The notes under the pieces are model-generated. The model saw only the letters and a list, made by a program, of their open reading frames with translations. It was not told where the DNA came from and searched no databases. Position numbers and translations under genes: made by a program. This document shows, one piece after another, positions 43,385-47,240 of a stretch of DNA of 47,240 nucleotides. The stretch lies in assembly GCA_031291715.1 (NCBI GenBank), contig JARLIN010000362.1, positions 1 to 47,240 of the forward strand, read 5' to 3'. Numbering within the stretch: position 1 is the first letter of the stretch; each line of letters begins with the position of its first letter. This DNA is from Rhodopila sp. GTDB lineage: Bacteria; Pseudomonadota; Alphaproteobacteria; Acetobacterales; Acetobacteraceae.

Positions 43385-46027
43385 CTATGTGGCCCTATCC
43401 GCGCAACCCGGCACAAGTGTTTTCAGACGATATAAGGCGTCGAGTGCCTGTTTGGGCGACATAATATCGGGGTTTATCTCGTTCAGAGCGTCGCATAGGG
43501 GCGAAAGATCGTCTGTGATCGGTGCCGGCGCCTCCTGGACCGCGGTCGCCGCGAACAGTGGCAGGGCCTGAAGCGAGGCTGATTTGCCGAGCGGACCGCC
43601 GTGCTTTTCCATCGCTGCCATCAGGGATGCGGCGCGGCGGACCACCGACGCCGGGACGCCGGCCAGCTCCGCGACATGCACGCCCCAGGACCGTCCCGCG
43701 GCCCCTTCGGCGACTTCGTGCAGGAACACCACACTACCTTTCCATTCCTTGACCCGCATCGTGTGCGGTTTCAGCCGCGGCAGGCGATCCGCCAGTTCCG
43801 CAAGTTCGTGGAAATGTGTGGCGAAAATGGTGCGGCAGCGTATGGCCGAGTGTAAAGCCTCCAGCACCGCCCACGCGATAGCCAGTCCGTCGAGGGTGGA
43901 CGTGCCGCGGCCGATCTCATCCACCACGACAAGCGATTTCGGTCCCGCCTGGTGCAGGATCGCGGCGGTTTCCGTCATCTCGACCATGAACGTCGATCGT
44001 CCGCGCGCAAGGTCATCGGCCGCGCCGACGCGGCTGAACAACCGGTCCACGACCCCGAGAACGGCGGTTTCGGCGGGAAGCGGCAATCCGGCCTGCGCGA
44101 GTACCACGAACAGCGCGTTCTGTCGCAGGAACGTTGATTTTCCGGCCATGTTCGGCCCGGTTAGCAGCATGACGCGCTGATCGGGCGAAAGATCGCAGCG
44201 GTTCGGCACGAAGGCTGCGTGGCTCGCGAGGGCGCTTTCCACCACGGGGTGGCGTCCAGCTTCGATGCGGAATTCATCGGTCGTGGTCAGGGTTGGCCGC
44301 ACCCAGGTTCCGCTCTCCGCGAGTTTCGCTGCGGATTGAGTCACATCAAGGAAGGCAAGCGCCTCCGCGCAGCGAGCCAGTTCGTCGGCATGGGCGAGGA
44401 CCCCACGCACGAGATGGCCGAACACGAGGCGCTCCCGCGCCGTCGCTTGTTCGGCGGCTTCCCGAATGCGCTGATCCAGTTCGGAAAGCTCCGGCGTAGT
44501 AAATCGCGCGCCATTGGCCATGCCCTGGCGCAAGGTTAGTTCGGGAAAGCCACGCAGCTTTTCCACCGCGATTGCCGGCGCCTCAATGATATAGCCGAGT
44601 TGTGCGTGGTGCTTGATCTTCAGGCTCGCGACCCCGAAGCGCTGCGCGAAATCGAGTTGCAGCTTGGCGATCACCTGCCGGCTTTCGTCGCGCAGCGTCC
44701 GATGTGCGTCCAATTCCCCATCGAAACCGGGCCGGATCGCGCCGCCATCGTCCAGGCGCGCAGGCACCGGGTCCGCCAGCGCCCGTGCCAGTTCCTCGGC
44801 CAAAGCCGAACCGGAAGGTATCGCCGCCCGTGCATCACTGAGGGCCTGCGGCAGGGGAGGTTGAAGGATCTCGGCGGCACTGAACGCGGCGTTCAATCCA
44901 TCGCGTATCGCGGCGAGATCCCGCGGCGTGCCCCGATTCAATGACAGGCGGCCCAACGCCCGCGCCATGTCAGGCGCCGTTCGCAGGGTCGCTCGCATCC
45001 GGTTCGTCGCATCGGGATTGGCGATGCACCAGGTCCAGGCGTCCTGACGGGCAAAGATCGCGGGTTGCTCTGTCAGTGGCGCGGAAAGCCACATCGCCAG
45101 CAGGCGTGCGCCGGCCGCGGTCAGGGTGCGCTGAACCGCCGCCAGCAATGTGTGCTGGGTTCCGCCATCCCTGGACCTTAGTATTTCCAGGCTCGCGCGC
45201 GTCGCGGCGTCCATCAGCAGGGCGCCGGATTGTCCTTGGGGCTCCGGACGGCCAAGCCGGGGCAGGGCACCCGATTGTGTGCTGCGAATATAGTCCACCG
45301 CCATCGCGGCGGCGACGGCCTCGCCATCGCTGAAGGTGCCGAATGCATCCAGGCTGACCGTTCCGAACGCCTCGGCCAGCCGTCGCCGCGCGATCAGTGG
45401 CGTCGATGGCACCGTCTCGGGCGAGCGGTGAGCGGACCATTCGCCCAGATCAAGCGACTGAGGTGCCAGAATCTCCACCGGTTCCAACCGGCCAAGCAGG
45501 GCCGGAAGTTCCGACGTCGCCAGCGCGGCGGTTTCGAACAGGCCGGTCGAGACATCGACCCAGGCCGCGCCAAGCCCATCCTTATCCCATGCCAAGGTCA
45601 TGAGCAGGTTCGGGCGCCCGGCCTCCAGCAGCGATTCTTCCGTGATGGTGCCCGGCGTGATGATCCGGACGACCTCCCGCTTGATCGGGAGCTTTCCGGT
45701 GCGGGCCTTCGGGTCCTCCATCTGCTCGACGATGGCAACCCGAAAGCCCCGCCGGATCAGGCGCGCGAGGTAGACCTCGGCGGCGTGGTGCGGAACGCCG
45801 CACATCGGGATCGGCGCCCCCGCGTGCTCTCCGCGGTGGGACAGCGCGATATCCAGCGCCGCGGCGGCGGCTTCGGCGTCAGCGAAGAACAACTCGTAGA
45901 AGTCGCCCATGCGGAAGAACAGCAGTGCGTCGGGCTGATCGGCTTTCGCCGCGAACCATTGCGCCATGGCCGGCGTCGCGCCCGCGGCCGAGGGCACCTT
46001 GGCCAGGCTGTGAGAAACAGTATCCAC
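43385..46027 (-). CDS. mutS: DNA mismatch repair protein MutS
   Basis: 880 residues from a GTG at 46027. The mismatch-recognition Phe-x-Glu is in FRMGDFYELFFADAEAAAAA (about residues 38-57). Further on are ERLVFGHLVRGVLAHADELA in the clamp and core region, Walker A in LTGPNMAGKSTFLRQNALFV, and Walker B in LVVVDEIGRGTSTLDGLAIA. Domain layout I-V is complete. GTG start with only a weak GGA upstream; 7 bases after the mnmG stop, and probably coupled. No truncation. Confidence 0.97.
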   Translation of the reverse strand: MDTVSHSLAKVPSAAGATPAMAQWFAAKADQPDALLFFRMGDFYELFFADAEAAAAALDIALSHRGEHAGAPIPMCGVPHHAAEVYLARLIRRGFRVAIVEQMEDPKARTGKLPIKREVVRIITPGTITEESLLEAGRPNLLMTLAWDKDGLGAAWVDVSTGLFETAALATSELPALLGRLEPVEILAPQSLDLGEWSAHRSPETVPSTPLIARRRLAEAFGTVSLDAFGTFSDGEAVAAAMAVDYIRSTQSGALPRLGRPEPQGQSGALLMDAATRASLEILRSRDGGTQHTLLAAVQRTLTAAGARLLAMWLSAPLTEQPAIFARQDAWTWCIANPDATNRMRATLRTAPDMARALGRLSLNRGTPRDLAAIRDGLNAAFSAAEILQPPLPQALSDARAAIPSGSALAEELARALADPVPARLDDGGAIRPGFDGELDAHRTLRDESRQVIAKLQLDFAQRFGVASLKIKHHAQLGYIIEAPAIAVEKLRGFPELTLRQGMANGARFTTPELSELDQRIREAAEQATARERLVFGHLVRGVLAHADELARCAEALAFLDVTQSAAKLAESGTWVRPTLTTTDEFRIEAGRHPVVESALASHAAFVPNRCDLSPDQRVMLLTGPNMAGKSTFLRQNALFVVLAQAGLPLPAETAVLGVVDRLFSRVGAADDLARGRSTFMVEMTETAAILHQAGPKSLVVVDEIGRGTSTLDGLAIAWAVLEALHSAIRCRTIFATHFHELAELADRLPRLKPHTMRVKEWKGSVVFLHEVAEGAAGRSWGVHVAELAGVPASVVRRAASLMAAMEKHGGPLGKSASLQALPLFAATAVQEAPAPITDDLSPLCDALNEINPDIMSPKQALDALYRLKTLVPGCADRAT

Positions 46028-46034
46028 CGTTCCG

Positions 46035-47240
46035 TTACGCCTCGGCGGTGGCGGGTTGGGCCGCCTCGTGCTTGCGGACGAAGGATGCGATCGATGCCAG
46101 TGCGGCTGGCGTCATGCCCTGGATGCGGGCGGCCGCACCAAGCGACTCCGGGCGGGTGTGGTTCAGCTTTTCGCGGATTTCCGTCGAAAGACCGCCAATA
46201 TCCTCGAAACTGATACCGGTCAGACCCACGCTATCCTCCCGCCGGCTCAGCCGAACTTCGGCCTGTTGCCGATGCAGATAGCCCGCGTAGCGCGCGTCGG
46301 TGCGGAGTTGTTCCGTGGTCCTATCCGGCAATGCCGCGAGCCACGGAAACGCCGCGCACAACCGGTCCCAGGCGACGGCTTCGTTCCCCGCCAGATCCAT
46401 GACCGACCGCCAGCGCCCATCGGCGGCAGGGACGATCCCGAGTCGATCCATCGCGGCCGCCGGCAACCCTTCTTCGCGCGCGCGGTCCATCGCGTCCCGA
46501 AGGGCATTCCGGTGTGCAATGAATGCAACCTCCCGCGCCCGGCCCACGCAGCCCCAGTCGATCCCTTTCCCGGTCAGCCGGAGGTCGGCATTGTCCGCCC
46601 GCAGACTCAGCCGGAATTCCGCGCGCGACGTGAACATCCGATAGGGCTCGGCGACACCCTGGGTCGTGAGGTCGTCCACCATGACTCCCAGGTACGATTC
46701 GGTCCGGTCGAGCCACACTGCTGCCTGGCCACCGGCCATGCGACCGGCATTGATCCCCGCCAGAAGACCCTGAGCGGCGGCTTCCTCATAGCCCGTTGTC
46801 CCGTTGATCTGACCCGCGAGGAACAGCCCGGGCATCGCCCGCAGTTCCAACCCACGCGTCAGGGCACGGGGATCGACGTAATCGTATTCGACGGCATAGC
46901 CCGGCCGGATCATGCGTGCGTGTTCCAGGCCTGGTATCGTTCTCAGGATCGCGTGCTGCACATCTTCGGGCAGACTGGTGGAAATGCCGTTCGGATAGAC
47001 CGTGAAGTCGTCCAGGCCTTCGGGTTCCAGGAAGATATTGTGGTGTTCCTTGCTGGCGAACCGAACGATCTTGTCCTCGATCGACGGACAATACCGTGGC
47101 CCTCTCCCTGCGATCTGGCCCGAATAAACGGCCGAACGATGGATATTCGCCCGGATCACGTCATGGGTTGCCTGCGTCGTCCCGGTGACGCGGCATTCAA
47201 TCTGGCGGTTCAGCAGACGGTCCGTCAGCGTGCTGAAGGG
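46035..47240 (-). CDS. mnmG: tRNA uridine-5-carboxymethylaminomethyl modification enzyme MnmG (5' end outside window)
   Basis: 401 codons run from the right edge to the stop at 46035. The frame begins [20 protein letters not shown] and continues into [29 protein letters not shown], the most conserved stretch of MnmG. MnmG with MnmE adds the cmnm5 group to U34 of tRNAs. The FAD-binding GxGxxG N-terminus (about 220 residues) lies outside. Later markers: [20 protein letters not shown] and [20 protein letters not shown], and a C-terminal helical region ending with [20 protein letters not shown]. Usually followed by rsmG; here mutS follows after 7 bases. Confidence 0.95.
   Translation of the reverse strand, partial: PFSTLTDRLLNRQIECRVTGTTQATHDVIRANIHRSAVYSGQIAGRGPRYCPSIEDKIVRFASKEHHNIFLEPEGLDDFTVYPNGISTSLPEDVQHAILRTIPGLEHARMIRPGYAVEYDYVDPRALTRGLELRAMPGLFLAGQINGTTGYEEAAAQGLLAGINAGRMAGGQAAVWLDRTESYLGVMVDDLTTQGVAEPYRMFTSRAEFRLSLRADNADLRLTGKGIDWGCVGRAREVAFIAHRNALRDAMDRAREEGLPAAAMDRLGIVPAADGRWRSVMDLAGNEAVAWDRLCAAFPWLAALPDRTTEQLRTDARYAGYLHRQQAEVRLSRREDSVGLTGISFEDIGGLSTEIREKLNHTRPESLGAAARIQGMTPAALASIASFVRKHEAAQPATAEA

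Overview
The window is high-GC DNA from an alphaproteobacterium, most likely order Rhodospirillales and probably family Acetobacteraceae. This rests on gene content (tsaD, hemD, a Mic60-like protein and hemY together; gpsA, rlmJ, murJ, trpS, glnD, mutS and mnmG nearby), on the style of the phage genes, and on an interspersed palindrome of the type common in alphaproteobacterial genomes (about 31044-31140). The genus cannot be fixed from the sequence.

Layout. (1) 1-1176, minus: 5' part of a thiamine-diphosphate-dependent enzyme gene that runs off the left edge. (2) About 1295-25906, all minus: a compact one-directional phage-type structural module of 25 genes. Read in the direction of transcription it holds the terminase large subunit, portal, scaffold-like protein, major capsid protein, head-tail connectors, tail terminator, contractile sheath, tube, tail assembly chaperone, a short protein in the tape-measure position, baseplate hub, spike, gp25/W, J and I, then adaptor and fibre proteins. 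The fibre proteins include a 1127-residue repeat fibre, an FN3 protein and an SGNH-hydrolase tail-tip protein. No integrase, repressor, replication gene, small terminase, capsid protease, holin/endolysin or normal-sized tape measure is present. (3) 26089-28839, plus: a queuosine operon, tgt-queF-queG. (4) 28824-30964: rsmI (minus) and a lipoprotein PBP activator (plus), with overlapping head-to-head 5' ends. (5) 30965-31291: gene-free stretch with palindromic repeats. (6) 31292-36744, minus: murJ-trpS and tsaD-rlmJ-gpsA. (7) 36890-39812, plus: hemD, Mic60-like, hemY-like. (8) 39821-47240, minus: mnmG (partial), mutS, glnD, and an M23-family protein with an altered metal-site motif.

The main result is the contractile-tail module. 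It encodes DNA packaging, head and tail but shows none of the genes for an independent phage life cycle. It sits directly upstream of tgt, where queA is often found in related bacteria. It is either a defective prophage remnant or a domesticated particle of the gene-transfer-agent kind; the sequence alone cannot decide. Two translational features stand out. The tail-chaperone gene carries a textbook -1 frameshift signal (slippery heptamer GGGAAAC, six-base spacer, ten-base-pair stem) leading into an otherwise start-less 61-codon extension. The terL gene has a broken 5' end in which an upstream 34-codon frame ends at AAA-TGA-C exactly where a +1 step would join the terminase frame.

The right half is ordinary core metabolism: tRNA modification (tgt, queF, queG, tsaD, mnmG), rRNA methylation (rsmI, rlmJ), cell wall (murJ, PBP activator), phospholipid precursor (gpsA), haem (hemD), mismatch repair (mutS) and nitrogen signalling (glnD). 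Local oddities are the absence of hemC beside hemD and the Tyr in place of the second His of the M23 HxH motif.
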